This document shows positions 16,819 to 26,911 of a stretch of 64,000 nt of DNA, piece by piece. The first letter of the stretch is position 1. Each line of letters begins with the position of its first letter. The notes below the pieces were generated by a model. It ran no database searches and was not told the origin of the DNA. It saw only the letters and a list, made by a program, of their open reading frames with translations. The stretch is from Pseudomonas fluorescens (GTDB taxonomy: Bacteria; Pseudomonadota; Gammaproteobacteria; Pseudomonadales; Pseudomonadaceae), in assembly GCF_002837185.1 (NCBI RefSeq), contig NZ_KZ477990.1, positions 62,001 to 126,000 on the forward strand, read 5' to 3'. Both the position numbers and the translations under genes were made by a program.

Positions 16819-19206
16819 TTAGAACGTCTGGCCAAGGGAGAATTGGAAAATCTGGGTTTCAGCGTTATCCGGTTTCTTGATCGGCATGGCCAGAGCAAAG
16901 CTCAATGGGCCCAGCGCGGTCACCCAGGTCACACCCACACCCACGGAGCTCGCCAGATTGCTGAGGCTCACGTCATTGCACTGGGTGTTGGACCGCGAAC
17001 CGTTCGGGTTGGTGACCTGTTCACATTTGGAGTCGAACACGTTACCCACGTCCCAGAAGACCGAAGTACGCAGGGAACGCTGATCTTTCACGAATGGCAG
17101 CGGGAACAGAATTTCCGCACCACCCTGGATCAGTACGTTACCGCCGAACGGCAGCGGATCGTTGTCCGAGTCAGCCACCGTGCCCCGGTTACCAGTAAGC
17201 GCCTCGCCACGGCTCGGCGTACCACGAGGACCCAGGGTGCTGTCCTTGAAGCCACGTACCGAGTTGAAGCCACCCGCGTAGTAGTTTTCATAGAACGGCA
17301 AGCCATTGGTCGAACCATAACCGTCGCCATAGCCCAGTTCGGTGTGCAGGCGCATGGTGTAGTTGTCGCTCAACGGCTGGAACAACTGGCCGCGATAATC
17401 GAGTTTGAAGAACGACAGGTCGCTGCCCGGCGTGGTGACTTCCGCGGTCAGGCTCTGGGAATGGCCACGGGTTGCCAGTACACCTTTGTTCAGGGTCGAC
17501 TCGGACCAGCCGGCAGACGCCTTGAAGTTCAGGAACTTGTCGCCCTCACGGCGGGTGAAGTCGAAAATCTCATCCACGGTGTACACACCGGTCTTGATCT
17601 CATCCTGCTGCGCGGTCAGGCCGAAGGTGAGACGCGAGGTCTCGCTGATCGGGTAACCCACGTTCACACCGGCACCGAGACTGTCGATCGCATAGCTTGC
17701 AACGTCAACGTCGAGGTCTTTGTAGTCGGTGGTGCGATAGAAGGCGTTGTAGCCCAGGCTCACACCATCTGCAGTCCAGTAGGGGTCGGTGTAGCCGAAG
17801 TTGTATCGGCTCTGGTATTCGCTTCGGGTCAGACCGATGGAGACACGGTTACCGGTACCGAGGAAGTTGTTCTGGGTAATGGAACCCCCCAGGATCAAAC
17901 CGGCGCTCTGGGCGAAACCGACGCTGGCGGTGATCGAGCCCGAGGCTTGTTCTTCAACGGCATAGTTCACGTCGACCTGGTCATCCACACCCGGTACGGC
18001 CGGGGTTTCAACGTTGACTTCCTTGAAGAAGCCCAGGCGCTCAAGTCGGGTCTTGGATTGGTCGATCAGGTAAGTCGACGCCCAACCGCCTTCCATCTGG
18101 CGCATTTCACGACGCAGTACTTCGTCCGAGGACTTGGTGTTGCCACGGAAGTTGATGCGGTTGACGTAGGCACGCTTGCCTGGATCGACGACGAACGTGA
18201 TGTCCACGGTGTGGTCTTCATCGTTCGGGGTCGGCACGCCGTTGACGTTGGCGAAGGTATAGCCTTCGTTACCCAGGCGACGGGTGATCAGCTCGGAGGT
18301 GGTGGTCATCAGCTTGCGCGAGAACACCTGGTCCTTCTGGACCAGCAACAGGGACTTGACCTGGTCTTCAGGCACTTTCAAGTCACCGCTGAGCTTGACG
18401 TCACGAACCTTGTACTTCTCGCCTTCGTTGACGTTGACAGTGATGTAGACGTGCTTCTTGTCCGGGGTGATGGACACCTGGGTCGAAGCGATGTCCATAT
18501 TGATGTAGCCACGGTCCAGGTAGTAGGAGCGCAGGCGTTCCAGGTCGCCGGACAATTTTTCACGGGCGTACTTGTCATCGTTCTTGAAGAACGACAACCA
18601 GTTGGTGGTCTTGAGTTCGAACAGGTCGATCAGGTCTTCATCAGCGAACTTGGTGTTGCCCACCACGTTGATATGCTGGATGGCCGCCACGGTGCCTTCG
18701 TTGATGTTGACCTTCAGGCCTACCCGGTTACGCGGCTGCGGGATCACTTCCGTTTCCACGCTCGCCGAGTAGCGGCCCTGGGCAACGTACTGGCGTTGCA
18801 GCTCGTTACGCACACCTTCGAGGGTGGCGCGCTGGAAGATTTCGCCCTCGGCCAGGCCCGACTGCTTCAACCCTTTCATCAGGTCTTCAGTGGAGATGGC
18901 CTTGTTGCCTTCGATCGTGATACTCGCGACGGAAGGCCGCTCGACGACGGTGATGACCAGGACATTGCCTTCGCGACCCAGTTGGATATCTTGAAAGAAC
19001 CCGGTTTTGAACAGCGCACGAGTGGATTCCACCAGGCGACGATCATCAGCCTGTTCCCCGACGTTCAACGGCAAGGCACCAAAGACGCTACCCGCGGAAA
19101 CCCGCTGGAGGCCGTTGACGCGAATATCGGAGATGGTGAAGGACTCGGCGTGAACTTCGGCGATCATCAATACGGTGAGAACCGCAGTTAGCAGCAGACG
19201 TTTCAT
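16819..19206 (-). CDS. bamA: Outer-membrane protein assembly factor BamA
   Basis: BamA is the essential Omp85-family core of the outer-membrane beta-barrel insertase. At 795 aa from MKRLLLTAVLTVLMIAEVHA, it has a signal peptide, five POTRA repeats (about residues 22-420; the first is SFTISDIRVNGLQRVSAGSV), and a 16-strand barrel. The barrel has the VRGF motif (SVRGFKDS) in loop 6 and ends in the aromatic QFSLGQTF signature. An acidic Cys-containing loop (SKCEQVTNPNGSRSN) near residue 725 is unusual but fits an extracellular loop. It is preceded by rseP, with a terminator-like stem between. Confidence 0.98.
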   Translation of the reverse strand: MKRLLLTAVLTVLMIAEVHAESFTISDIRVNGLQRVSAGSVFGALPLNVGEQADDRRLVESTRALFKTGFFQDIQLGREGNVLVITVVERPSVASITIEGNKAISTEDLMKGLKQSGLAEGEIFQRATLEGVRNELQRQYVAQGRYSASVETEVIPQPRNRVGLKVNINEGTVAAIQHINVVGNTKFADEDLIDLFELKTTNWLSFFKNDDKYAREKLSGDLERLRSYYLDRGYINMDIASTQVSITPDKKHVYITVNVNEGEKYKVRDVKLSGDLKVPEDQVKSLLLVQKDQVFSRKLMTTTSELITRRLGNEGYTFANVNGVPTPNDEDHTVDITFVVDPGKRAYVNRINFRGNTKSSDEVLRREMRQMEGGWASTYLIDQSKTRLERLGFFKEVNVETPAVPGVDDQVDVNYAVEEQASGSITASVGFAQSAGLILGGSITQNNFLGTGNRVSIGLTRSEYQSRYNFGYTDPYWTADGVSLGYNAFYRTTDYKDLDVDVASYAIDSLGAGVNVGYPISETSRLTFGLTAQQDEIKTGVYTVDEIFDFTRREGDKFLNFKASAGWSESTLNKGVLATRGHSQSLTAEVTTPGSDLSFFKLDYRGQLFQPLSDNYTMRLHTELGYGDGYGSTNGLPFYENYYAGGFNSVRGFKDSTLGPRGTPSRGEALTGNRGTVADSDNDPLPFGGNVLIQGGAEILFPLPFVKDQRSLRTSVFWDVGNVFDSKCEQVTNPNGSRSNTQCNDVSLSNLASSVGVGVTWVTALGPLSFALAMPIKKPDNAETQIFQFSLGQTF

Positions 19207-19241
19207 GAAGTCCTTTCTTATTCCAACTGGCAATAAACAAA

Positions 19242-19260
19242 CTGCCGCAAAATGCGGCAG
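19242..19260 (-). terminator. Terminator or attenuator between rseP and bamA
   Basis: CTGCCGC and GCGGCAG form a perfect 7-bp stem with a 5-nt loop. It is followed on the minus strand by TTTGTTTATTG. This has the form of an intrinsic terminator and sits 20 nt after the rseP stop, so bamA may need a promoter of its own or read-through. Confidence 0.6.
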
Positions 19261-19280
19261 ATTCGCAATTCAGCGAAGCG

Positions 19281-20633
19281 TTACAGTCGTCCCAGATCGT
19301 TGACCAGAGCTAACAACATCACTCCGACCACCAAACTGATACCGATCTGTATCCCCCAACCCTGCACCCGATCCGACAAGGGGCGACCACGCACCCACTC
19401 GACCAGATAAAACAGCAGATGCCCCCCATCCAATACTGGAATGGGCAGCAAATTCAGAACTCCAAGGCTGATACTCAGATAAGCCAGGAAATTCAGGAAA
19501 TCCGCGACACCCGACTGGGCAGAAGCGCCCGCCACTTTAGCAATGGTTATCGGTCCACTCAAGTTTTTTACCGAGAGCTCGCCGAACAACATTTTCTTGA
19601 GGGATTCGAGGGTCAGCACGCTCATGGTCCAAGTGCGTTTAGCACCCTCGCCAATCGCGGCCAACGGCCCGAAGCTGACCTCTCTCACCATCGATGGCGG
19701 CCACTCGACACCTTTGACCCCGGCACCCAGGTAACCCCCGGCGGCCTTGGCCTCCCCACGAACCGACAAGGTCACGGGGACGTCGATTTGAGCACCTTCA
19801 CGCTCAACTTTCAGCACAATTTTGGTATCAGGACGTACACGCACCAGATCGACCACTTGCTGCCAGTCACCCAGTGCCTGGCCATCAAGGGCCAACAGCC
19901 GATCGCCGGTCTTAAGACCGGCGGCCTGGGCCGGGCCCTTGGGATCGAGCTCGGCCAGTACTGGCGGCAACGCCGGACGCCAGGGACGAATGCCCAGGGA
20001 TTTGATCGGATCCGGCTCGTCAGCGCCTTGAAGCCAACGGTCCAACGCCAGCTCACGCGGGCTTTCGGCACTGGAGTCCTGCTCGCGCACCACCACATTG
20101 ACAGTACCGCTCTCGCCCAGTCGACGCACCAACTGCAAATTGACCGCGCCCCAGCCGGTGGTGGGCTCGCCATCAATGGAAACAATTTCCTGCCCTGCCA
20201 CCAACCCGGCCTTGGCCGCAATACTGCCCGACTCGACCGCACCGATGACCGGGCGCACCTGCTGGCTGCCCAGCATGGCGAGGACCCAGAAAAACACCAT
20301 CGCCAGCAGGAAGTTGGCGATCGGGCCGGCAGCCACGATGGCGATCCGCTGACGAACGGTCTTGCGGTTGAAGGACTGGTCCAACTGATCCGCAGGCACT
20401 TCGCCTTCTCGCTCATCGAGCATCTTCACATAGCCACCCAACGGGATAGCTGCGATCACGAACTCAGTGCCACGACGATCATGCCAGCGAACCAGCGGCA
20501 TGCCGAAACCGACGGAAAAGCGCAATACCTTGACGCCGCAACGACGCGCCACCCAGAAGTGGCCGAATTCGTGGAAGGTAACCAGCACGCCCAGAGCAAC
20601 CAGGGTGCCGACAATCATGTAGAGCGCACTCAT
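19281..20633 (-). CDS. rseP: Site-2 zinc protease RseP (MucP)
   Basis: RseP cuts the anti-sigma factor (MucA in Pseudomonas) inside the membrane after DegS/AlgW cleavage and so releases the envelope-stress sigma factor. The 450-aa protein has an N-terminal membrane segment bearing the metal motif HEFGH (residues 21-25), two periplasmic PDZ domains (about 110-200 and 210-310), and the C-terminal motif PIPVLDGGHL with the third zinc ligand Asp near residue 400. It lies between dxr and bamA, the common arrangement that links the outer-membrane machine with its stress sensor. Confidence 0.97.
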   Translation of the reverse strand: MSALYMIVGTLVALGVLVTFHEFGHFWVARRCGVKVLRFSVGFGMPLVRWHDRRGTEFVIAAIPLGGYVKMLDEREGEVPADQLDQSFNRKTVRQRIAIVAAGPIANFLLAMVFFWVLAMLGSQQVRPVIGAVESGSIAAKAGLVAGQEIVSIDGEPTTGWGAVNLQLVRRLGESGTVNVVVREQDSSAESPRELALDRWLQGADEPDPIKSLGIRPWRPALPPVLAELDPKGPAQAAGLKTGDRLLALDGQALGDWQQVVDLVRVRPDTKIVLKVEREGAQIDVPVTLSVRGEAKAAGGYLGAGVKGVEWPPSMVREVSFGPLAAIGEGAKRTWTMSVLTLESLKKMLFGELSVKNLSGPITIAKVAGASAQSGVADFLNFLAYLSISLGVLNLLPIPVLDGGHLLFYLVEWVRGRPLSDRVQGWGIQIGISLVVGVMLLALVNDLGRL

Positions 20634-20671
20634 CTAATTTCTCCGCATTTCAATCCGATGCCTGAAGGCGC

Positions 20672-21877
20672 TCACCCGCCCACAACCTGACGCGCGTTGC
20701 GGTCCAGCCATTGCTCGGCCAGGGCCCGGCCCTTGGTATCCGCCTCGAACACTGCTCCCAGATCATTCACAGCCACTACCGGCTCAAGATTCAGAACGTC
20801 CTCGATGATACTCGCGATCTGCGGAAAGCGGATGCGCCGTTCGAGAAACGCTGCCACGGCCACTTCATTGGCTGCATTAAGCATGGCTGGCGCACTGTTA
20901 CCCGCCTCGGCCGCTTGCCGGGCCAGACGCAGGCACGGGAAGCGCTGCTCGTCGGGCGCTTGAAAGTCCAGGCGCGCAATCGCAAACAGGTCCAACGGCG
21001 CCACACCGGAGTCAATCCGTTCCGGCCAAGCCAAGGCATTGGCGATCGGTGTGCGCATATCGGGGTTACCCAATTGCGCCAGTACCGAGCCGTCTACGTA
21101 ATCGACCAGGGAATGAATCACACTTTGAGGGTGAATCACCACTTCCACCTGGTCGGGCCGCGCATCGAACAACCAGCACGCCTCGATCAGCTCCAGCCCT
21201 TTGTTCATCATGCTTGCCGAGTCCACGGAGATTTTGCGCCCCATGGACCAATTCGGATGCGCACACGCCTGGTCCGGCGATACATACTCCAGCTCATCCA
21301 GCGGAGTTTGCCGGAAAGGTCCACCGGAAGCCGTGAGCAAAATCCGACGCACACCCACCTGGCTCAAGCCGCGGGCAAAATCGGCGGGCATGCACTGAAA
21401 AATCGCGTTGTGCTCACTGTCGAGGGGCAACAGGACCGCACCGCTCTTGCGCACAGCCTGCATGAAGAGCGCGCCGGACATGACCAGGGCTTCTTTATTG
21501 GCCAGCAGGATCTTTTTGCCCGCGTCGACTGCGGCCAGTGTGGGACGCAAACCCGCCGCCCCGACTATCGCCGCCACGACCGTATCCACTTCGGCATCCG
21601 CCGACACCTGGCACAGACCTTCCTCGCCCACCAGCACTTGGGTAGCAAGGCCGGCAGCGCGCAGGTCATCCTGCAGCCCTCGCGCAGCAGCTGCCTGCGG
21701 CACCACCGCAAACCGCGGCGAGTGACGCACGCACAGCGCCAGCAGTTCGCTCATACGCGTGAAGCCAGTCAGGGCAAATACCTGATAACGGTCAGGATGA
21801 CGGGCGATTACATCCAGGCTGCTCAGCCCGACCGAGCCCGTCGCTCCCAGCACGGTGACCTGTTGCAAGCGGCTCAC
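20672..21877 (-). CDS. dxr: 1-deoxy-D-xylulose 5-phosphate reductoisomerase
   Basis: Dxr makes methylerythritol 4-phosphate, the committed MEP-pathway step, using NADPH. The protein has the nucleotide-binding [18 protein letters not shown] motif at its N-terminus, [21 protein letters not shown], and the metal/substrate motif [14 protein letters not shown] start at the GTG that overlaps the cdsA stop codon as GTGA, giving [14 protein letters not shown] (401 aa). The alternative ATG at 21892 would add five residues (MDDRF) that the family lacks. IspD, the enzyme two steps away, is at the far left of the same cluster. Confidence 0.95.
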   Translation of the reverse strand: MSRLQQVTVLGATGSVGLSSLDVIARHPDRYQVFALTGFTRMSELLALCVRHSPRFAVVPQAAAARGLQDDLRAAGLATQVLVGEEGLCQVSADAEVDTVVAAIVGAAGLRPTLAAVDAGKKILLANKEALVMSGALFMQAVRKSGAVLLPLDSEHNAIFQCMPADFARGLSQVGVRRILLTASGGPFRQTPLDELEYVSPDQACAHPNWSMGRKISVDSASMMNKGLELIEACWLFDARPDQVEVVIHPQSVIHSLVDYVDGSVLAQLGNPDMRTPIANALAWPERIDSGVAPLDLFAIARLDFQAPDEQRFPCLRLARQAAEAGNSAPAMLNAANEVAVAAFLERRIRFPQIASIIEDVLNLEPVVAVNDLGAVFEADTKGRALAEQWLDRNARQVVGG

Positions 21878-22680
21878 GAAGCGATCATCCACAGCAACAC
21901 GGCAAAGATCGGCAACGCAGCGGTGAGACTATCAATACGGTCCAGCACGCCACCGTGACCTGGCAGCAGGTTACTGCTGTCCTTGATCCCGGCCTGACGC
22001 TTGAACATGCTTTCGGTGAGGTCGCCCACCACCGAAATGAATACGACCACGGCAGTCCCCAGCAAGGCCAGGATAATCTGCTTCACCGACCAGTCACGCA
22101 GCACACCGACCACCAACGCAATCAGCAGCGTCAAGGCCAGGCCCCCGTATACGCCTTCCCAGCTCTTGCCCGGGCTGACGGCAGGCGCCAGTTTACGCTT
22201 GCCAAAGGCACGGCCCGAAAAGTAGGCGCCGATGTCAGCTCCCCAGACCAGCACCATGACGGCCAGGATCAATTCGTTGCCGTTCGGGAAACGCTTGATC
22301 TCCACCAGTCCTTGCCAGGCCGGCAGCAGGATCAGCAAGCCAATCACCAACTTGCACGCCACACTGGACCACTGGCCGCTGGTACGCGGATAGGTCAGCA
22401 CCAGGAACGTCGCCGTGGCCCACCACAGTACCGCCGCCCCCAGCACCCAGGGCGCGATATCGGGCAGGATGTACATCAGGAACAGCAACAGCGCGACGAT
22501 TGCGGCATACGCCATACGGGGCAACTGGTCGCTGAACCCCGCCAGACGCGCCCACTCCCATGCGCCGAGCGTGACGACCAGGCCGATGAACAGCGCAAAC
22601 CCGGAACCCTCGAGCAGGAAAAAACCGCACAAGGCAATCGGCAGCAGGATCAGTGCCGTGATGATTCGTTGTTTAAGCAT
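21874..22680 (-). CDS. cdsA: Phosphatidate cytidylyltransferase CdsA
   Basis: CdsA makes CDP-diacylglycerol from phosphatidate and CTP for all phospholipids. The 268-aa integral membrane protein has about eight hydrophobic segments. The C-terminal CDS signature is clear: [13 protein letters not shown], then [19 protein letters not shown] (about residues 217-249). It starts directly against the uppS stop codon with no gap, and its stop overlaps dxr. These three genes are surely one transcript. Confidence 0.96.
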   Translation of the reverse strand: MLKQRIITALILLPIALCGFFLLEGSGFALFIGLVVTLGAWEWARLAGFSDQLPRMAYAAIVALLLFLMYILPDIAPWVLGAAVLWWATATFLVLTYPRTSGQWSSVACKLVIGLLILLPAWQGLVEIKRFPNGNELILAVMVLVWGADIGAYFSGRAFGKRKLAPAVSPGKSWEGVYGGLALTLLIALVVGVLRDWSVKQIILALLGTAVVVFISVVGDLTESMFKRQAGIKDSSNLLPGHGGVLDRIDSLTAALPIFAVLLWMIAS

Positions 22681-23436
22681 TTAAACCCGGGCTCCAGCTT
22701 CGATCTGCTCGCTCGTTTTACCGAAGCGACGCTGACGGGAAGCGAAATCAGCCAGCGCATTGCGCATGGCATCGTGTTTGAAGTCCGGCCAGAACAGGTC
22801 GGAGAAGTACAGCTCGGTATAGGCTAGCTGCCACAGCAGGAAATTGCTGATGCGATGCTCGCCACCGGTACGGATGCACAAGTCCGGCAACGGCAAGTCG
22901 CCGGTCACCAGGCAGGTTTGCAACAGTTCGGGCGTGATGTCGTCGGGCCGCAGATGACCGGCCTGCACTTCGCGGGCCAGTCGCTGCGCAGCCTGGGCAA
23001 TGTCCCACTGGCCGCCGTAGTTGGCTGCGATCTGCAGCACAAAACGGTTGCTGCCGGCAGTGATCGCCTCGGCTTCACGCATGGCCGCTTGCAGCTCCGG
23101 GTGGAACCGGGAGCGATCCCCAATGATACGCAGGCTGATGTTGTTGTCATTGAGGCGCTTGGCCTCGCGACGCAGCGCCTTGAAGAACAGGTCCATCAAG
23201 GCGCTGACTTCTTCGGCAGGCCGTTGCCAGTTCTCACTGGAAAAGGCAAACAGCGTCAGCACTTCGACCTTGGCTTCGGCACACACTTCGATGACAGCGC
23301 GCACCGCATCGACACCCGCTTTATGCCCGGCAACACCCGGCATAAAGCGTTTCTTCGCCCAGCGATTATTCCCATCCATGATGATCGCGACATGGCGCGG
23401 CACCACAGAGGGCACAGTCTGCTTGGTCTTTTCCAT
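22681..23436 (-). CDS. uppS: Di-trans,poly-cis undecaprenyl diphosphate synthase
   Basis: UppS condenses eight isopentenyl units onto farnesyl diphosphate to give the C55 carrier used for peptidoglycan and O-antigen. The 251-aa protein shows the active-site motif IIMDGNNRWAKKR (residues ~18-30), FSSENWQRP, and the C-terminal IRTGGEHRISNFLLWQLAYTE region. It draws on the isoprenoid pathway of the nearby dxr and ispD. It lies 17 bp after frr and abuts cdsA. Confidence 0.97.
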   Translation of the reverse strand: MEKTKQTVPSVVPRHVAIIMDGNNRWAKKRFMPGVAGHKAGVDAVRAVIEVCAEAKVEVLTLFAFSSENWQRPAEEVSALMDLFFKALRREAKRLNDNNISLRIIGDRSRFHPELQAAMREAEAITAGSNRFVLQIAANYGGQWDIAQAAQRLAREVQAGHLRPDDITPELLQTCLVTGDLPLPDLCIRTGGEHRISNFLLWQLAYTELYFSDLFWPDFKHDAMRNALADFASRQRRFGKTSEQIEAGARV

Positions 23437-23453
23437 GAAGGCGTCCTGACCCC

Positions 23454-24011
23454 TTATACGGCCATCAGGTCCTTTTCTTTTTCTTCGGTGGCCTTGGTGA
23501 TCTGGGCCTCCGCATCCTTGGTCAGCTTATCGATATCGGCAACGGCGCGACGTTCTTCGTCTTCGCTGATTTCCTTGTCCTTGACCAGCTTCTTCAGATC
23601 ACCCAAAGCATCGCGACGGATATTGCGCACGGCCACGCGTGCATCTTCAGCCGCGCTGCGCGCCTGCTTGGTGAAGCCCTTGCGGGTTTCTTCGGTCAGG
23701 GCAGGCATGGAAATCAGCAGCAACTCGCCCAGGTTGGTCGGGTTGAGGTTCAAGCCGGCGCTCTGGATGGCCTTGTCGACAGCACCGAGCATGTTGCGCT
23801 CGAAGGCCACGACTTGCAGGGTGCGCGAGTCTTTTACGGTGATGTTGGCCACCTGGGTGATGGACGTGTCCGTGCCGTAATACGGCACCATCACGCTGCC
23901 CAGGATGCTCGGGTGCGCTTTGCCGGTACGAATCTGACCGAACGCATGGTTGAGCGACTCCAGGGATTTGTGCATACGCTCTTGAGCGTCTTTCTTGATT
24001 TCGTTGATCAT
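23454..24011 (-). CDS. frr: Ribosome recycling factor
   Basis: RRF splits the post-termination ribosome together with EF-G. The 185-aa protein matches the family in length. It shows the three-helix-bundle ends ([21 protein letters not shown]-terminal [15 protein letters not shown]), the [10 protein letters not shown] segment and [19 protein letters not shown]. Its ATG overlaps the pyrH stop codon by 4 nt. Confidence 0.98.
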   Translation of the reverse strand: MINEIKKDAQERMHKSLESLNHAFGQIRTGKAHPSILGSVMVPYYGTDTSITQVANITVKDSRTLQVVAFERNMLGAVDKAIQSAGLNLNPTNLGELLLISMPALTEETRKGFTKQARSAAEDARVAVRNIRRDALGDLKKLVKDKEISEDEERRAVADIDKLTKDAEAQITKATEEKEKDLMAV

Positions 24012-24751
24012 TGTTGGCCTTCCTCGATCAGAGTCCCTTCCGCGCCGCCGTGTACGATATTCAGCAGGGCGCCGGGCTTGTTCATGTTAAATACGCGCAG
24101 CGGCATCTTGTGGTCGCGGCACAGGCAGATAGCCGTCAGGTCCATCACACCCAGCTTGCGATCCAGTACTTCATCGTAGGTCAGATGATCGAACTTCTCG
24201 GCATGCGGGTCTTTGAATGGATCTGCAGTGTATACGCCATCCACCTTGGTCGCCTTCAGCACCACGTCGGCGTCGATTTCGATAGCGCGCAGACACGCGG
24301 CCGAATCGGTGGTGAAGAACGGGTTACCGGTGCCTGCGGCGAAGATCACCACTTCCTTGGAGTTCAGGTGGCGCATGGCTTTGCGGCGATCGTAGTGATC
24401 GGTCACGCCGACCATGGAAATCGCCGACATCACGATGGCCGAGATATTGGCGCGCTCCAGGGCGTCACGCATGGCCAGGGCGTTCATCACAGTGGCCAGC
24501 ATGCCCATGTGGTCGCCAGTGACCCGATCCATGCCGGCAGCACTCAGCGCCGCACCGCGGAACAGGTTGCCACCGCCGATCACCAGGCCCACTTGAACAC
24601 CGATACCGACCAATTGGCCGACTTCGAGCGCCATGCGGTCGAGCACCTTGGGGTCGATCCCGAACTCTTCCGAGCCCATCAGGGCCTCGCCGCTGAGCTT
24701 GAGTAGAATGCGTTTATAGCGAGCCTGATAACCACTGCCCTGCTGAGCCAT
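24008..24751 (-). CDS. pyrH: UMP kinase
   Basis: PyrH phosphorylates UMP to UDP; it belongs to the amino-acid kinase family and is usually hexameric and GTP-activated. The 247-aa protein has the N-terminal [40 protein letters not shown] and the [14 protein letters not shown] segment ([13 protein letters not shown]). It lies downstream of tsf after 213 bp containing a strong terminator, so pyrH-frr-uppS-cdsA-dxr probably starts from its own promoter in that gap. Confidence 0.98.
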   Translation of the reverse strand: MAQQGSGYQARYKRILLKLSGEALMGSEEFGIDPKVLDRMALEVGQLVGIGVQVGLVIGGGNLFRGAALSAAGMDRVTGDHMGMLATVMNALAMRDALERANISAIVMSAISMVGVTDHYDRRKAMRHLNSKEVVIFAAGTGNPFFTTDSAACLRAIEIDADVVLKATKVDGVYTADPFKDPHAEKFDHLTYDEVLDRKLGVMDLTAICLCRDHKMPLRVFNMNKPGALLNIVHGGAEGTLIEEGQQ

Positions 24752-24906
24752 TGCGAATCTCTCCTGCGGCGTATTTTCTTAAAAAATTCTTGGCGAGCCG
24801 TTTACGGCTTGCGTTCACTCTAGCTGGACGCTATCACAGCGCCATCGGAACACGGCTTTGTAAGCCAGTTCCAAGGGGAAGCCAAATAAAATTAGCCTTC
24901 CCATTT

Positions 24907-24942
24907 GAAAAGAGGCTGCGCGCGTGAGCGGGCAGCCTCTTT
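24907..24942 (-). terminator. Rho-independent terminator of rpsB-tsf
   Basis: AAAGAGGCTGC pairs with GCAGCCTCTTT across a 12-nt loop, and the transcript strand ends the stem with TCTTTTC. It lies 23 nt after the tsf stop codon. It is a standard intrinsic terminator that isolates rpsB-tsf from pyrH. Confidence 0.85.
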
Positions 24943-24964
24943 CGGGCGACAGTTGAAAACTGTC

Positions 24965-25828
24965 TTATTGCTTGGCGGCAGCCAGCTGGGCAGCAACTTC
25001 TTCAGCGAAGTTGTCGACCGGCTTCTCGATGCCGTCGCCTACTTTGAAGTAGGTGAAGGAAACGATTTCAGCACCGGCTTTCTTGGCCAGTTCGCCCACC
25101 TTGATTTCAGGGTTCTTGACGAACGCCTGCTCAACCAGGCTTGCTTCAGCCAGGAACTTGCTGATACGGCCCTTGACCATATTTTCAACAATGTTTTCTG
25201 GCTTGCCTTTGATTTTTTCTTCGTTCAGCTGCAGGAACACAGCTTTCTCACGCTCGATCGCTTCGGCAGACACTTCCGAAGGCAGCAGGAACTCAGGGTT
25301 GCTTGCAGCAACGTGCATGGCGATGTCTTTAGCCAGCTCAACGTCGCCGCCTTTCAGAACAACCGCTACACCGATTTTGTTGCCGTGCAGGTAACCACCA
25401 ACAACATCACCTTCCACACGGGTCAGGCGACGAATGTTGACGTTTTCGCCAACTTTGCCAACCAGAACCAGGCGTGCAGCTTCTTGAGCCTCGATCAGCG
25501 GAGCGACATCAGTCAGCTTGTCGGCGAACGCTTTATCAACGCTGGCAGCAACAAATGCCTTGAAGTCGTCCTGCAGAGCCAGGAAGTCGGTCTGCGAGTT
25601 CACTTCCAGCAGAACGGCGGATTTGCCGTCTTCTTTCAGAGCGATAGCGCCTTCAGCAGCTACGTTGCCTGCTTTCTTGGCAGCCTTGATCGCGCCGGAA
25701 GCACGCATGTCATCAATGGCTTTTTCAATGTCGCCGTCAGCCTTTTCCAGGGCTTTCTTGCAATCCATCATGCCTTCGCCGGTACGCTCACGCAGTTCTT
25801 TAACCAACGCTGCAGTAATTGCTGCCAT
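24965..25828 (-). CDS. tsf: Elongation factor Ts
   Basis: EF-Ts exchanges GDP for GTP on EF-Tu. The 287-aa protein begins MAAITAALVKELRERTGEGMM, the N-terminal UBA-like domain, with the signature DCKKALEKADGD. The core has the TDFLA motif (EVNSQTDFLALQDDF) that reaches EF-Tu. Eleven upstream in-frame codons are not part of the conserved protein. It is in the usual rpsB-tsf order, with a hairpin terminator/attenuator in the gap that may set the ratio of EF-Ts to S2. Confidence 0.98.
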   Translation of the reverse strand: MAAITAALVKELRERTGEGMMDCKKALEKADGDIEKAIDDMRASGAIKAAKKAGNVAAEGAIALKEDGKSAVLLEVNSQTDFLALQDDFKAFVAASVDKAFADKLTDVAPLIEAQEAARLVLVGKVGENVNIRRLTRVEGDVVGGYLHGNKIGVAVVLKGGDVELAKDIAMHVAASNPEFLLPSEVSAEAIEREKAVFLQLNEEKIKGKPENIVENMVKGRISKFLAEASLVEQAFVKNPEIKVGELAKKAGAEIVSFTYFKVGDGIEKPVDNFAEEVAAQLAAAKQ

Positions 25829-25977
25829 TTTCAAATTCCTCTTGGATAGGTTTTCAACCATTCCACCCGATCGAACGGGGGATCAATTCTTCCCGAACCA
25901 CCGTTGTTAGCTGCTGCACGTTACAGTCGCAATGTTGCGCTGCTACAAATGGGCGCCGACAAACGGTTTTCGAGGTG

Positions 25978-26006
25978 GCAAAAAGGGGGCCAAGCCCCCT
26001 TTTTGC
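25978..26006 (-). terminator. Attenuator hairpin between rpsB and tsf
   Basis: GCAAAAAGGGGGC and GCCCCCTTTTTGC form a perfect 13-bp stem with a 3-nt loop. Both strands have a T5 run, so it could act in either direction. It is 27 nt after the rpsB stop. Partial termination here would lower tsf relative to rpsB. Confidence 0.8.
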
Positions 26007-26032
26007 TTACTGAGTCAACGCCAGGGCGTCAG

Positions 26033-26770
26033 TTACTCAGCGGCAGCGACCGGAGCTTCTTCAACGAACTGCTCGGTACCACCAGCAACGTGGTTACGAC
26101 CACGGATTACAGCGTCAGCCATCGAACCCATGTACAGCTGGATAGCGCGGATTGCGTCATCGTTGCCTGGGATGATGTAGTCAACACCTTCCGGGCTGCT
26201 GTTGGTATCGACTACGCCGATAACAGGGATGCCCAGCTTGTTGGCTTCGGTGATCGCGATGCGCTCGTGATCAACGTCGATAACGAACAGTGCGTCAGGC
26301 AGACCGCCCATGTCCTTGATACCACCCAGGGAACGATCGAGCTTTTCCAGGTCGCGAGTGCGCATCAGCGCCTCTTTCTTGGTCAGCTTGGCGAAAGTAC
26401 CGTCTTCGGCTTGCACTTCAAGGTCACGCAGACGCTTGATGGAAGCACGGATGGTTTTGAAGTTGGTCAGCATGCCGCCCAACCAGCGGTGATCGACGTA
26501 CGGCGAACCGCAACGTGCTGCTTCTTCAGCAACGATCTTGCCAGCGGAACGCTTGGTGCCGACGAACAGAATCTTGTTTTTGCCCTGAGCCAGGCGCTCT
26601 ACGAAGGTCAGCGCTTCGTTGAACATAGGCAGGGTTTTTTCAAGGTTGATAATGTGGATCTTGTTACGTGCGCCGAAAATGTACTTACCCATTTTCGGGT
26701 TCCAGTAACGGGTCTGGTGACCGAAGTGCACACCGGCCTTCAGCATATCGCGCATGTTGACTTGGGACAT
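26033..26770 (-). CDS. rpsB: 30S ribosomal protein S2
   Basis: S2 is a late-binding 30S protein that helps load S1. The 245-aa product has the N-terminal signature [22 protein letters not shown] and the C-terminal signature [33 protein letters not shown] region. It is the promoter-proximal gene of the minus-strand block. A 5' leader of about 135 nt is predicted upstream; in gammaproteobacteria such leaders let S2 repress its own translation. Confidence 0.98.
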   Translation of the reverse strand: MSQVNMRDMLKAGVHFGHQTRYWNPKMGKYIFGARNKIHIINLEKTLPMFNEALTFVERLAQGKNKILFVGTKRSAGKIVAEEAARCGSPYVDHRWLGGMLTNFKTIRASIKRLRDLEVQAEDGTFAKLTKKEALMRTRDLEKLDRSLGGIKDMGGLPDALFVIDVDHERIAITEANKLGIPVIGVVDTNSSPEGVDYIIPGNDDAIRAIQLYMGSMADAVIRGRNHVAGGTEQFVEEAPVAAAE

Positions 26771-26905
26771 GATAGTTCCTTAATAAGTCGGGTTTGGCCT
26801 CCACGTATCCCAATGACCAACCAGCGGCATCAAGGCCTCCGGCACCCAGGTCATCGTGTCGACACGTGTGTGGATTTAAGCTCTGCGGGGTATCCCCGGA
26901 AAGCG
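26771..26905 (-). promoter_or_regulatory. rpsB 5' leader, likely S2 autoregulatory RNA
   Basis: The stretch between the predicted rpsB start point and its ATG is about 135 nt with several short inverted repeats, for example GCGGGGTATCCCCGG near 26885-26899 and CACGTGTCGACACG-type symmetry near 26866-26872. Leaders at this position in gammaproteobacteria bind S2 and repress rpsB-tsf. The position and structure fit; I cannot fold it here. Confidence 0.5.
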
Positions 26906-26911
26906 GCGCAT

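Noticed and set aside
16843..19191. Long open frame (782 codons) on the plus strand opposite bamA
   Set aside because: Antisense shadow; bamA is intact and its antisense frame has no recognisable domain.
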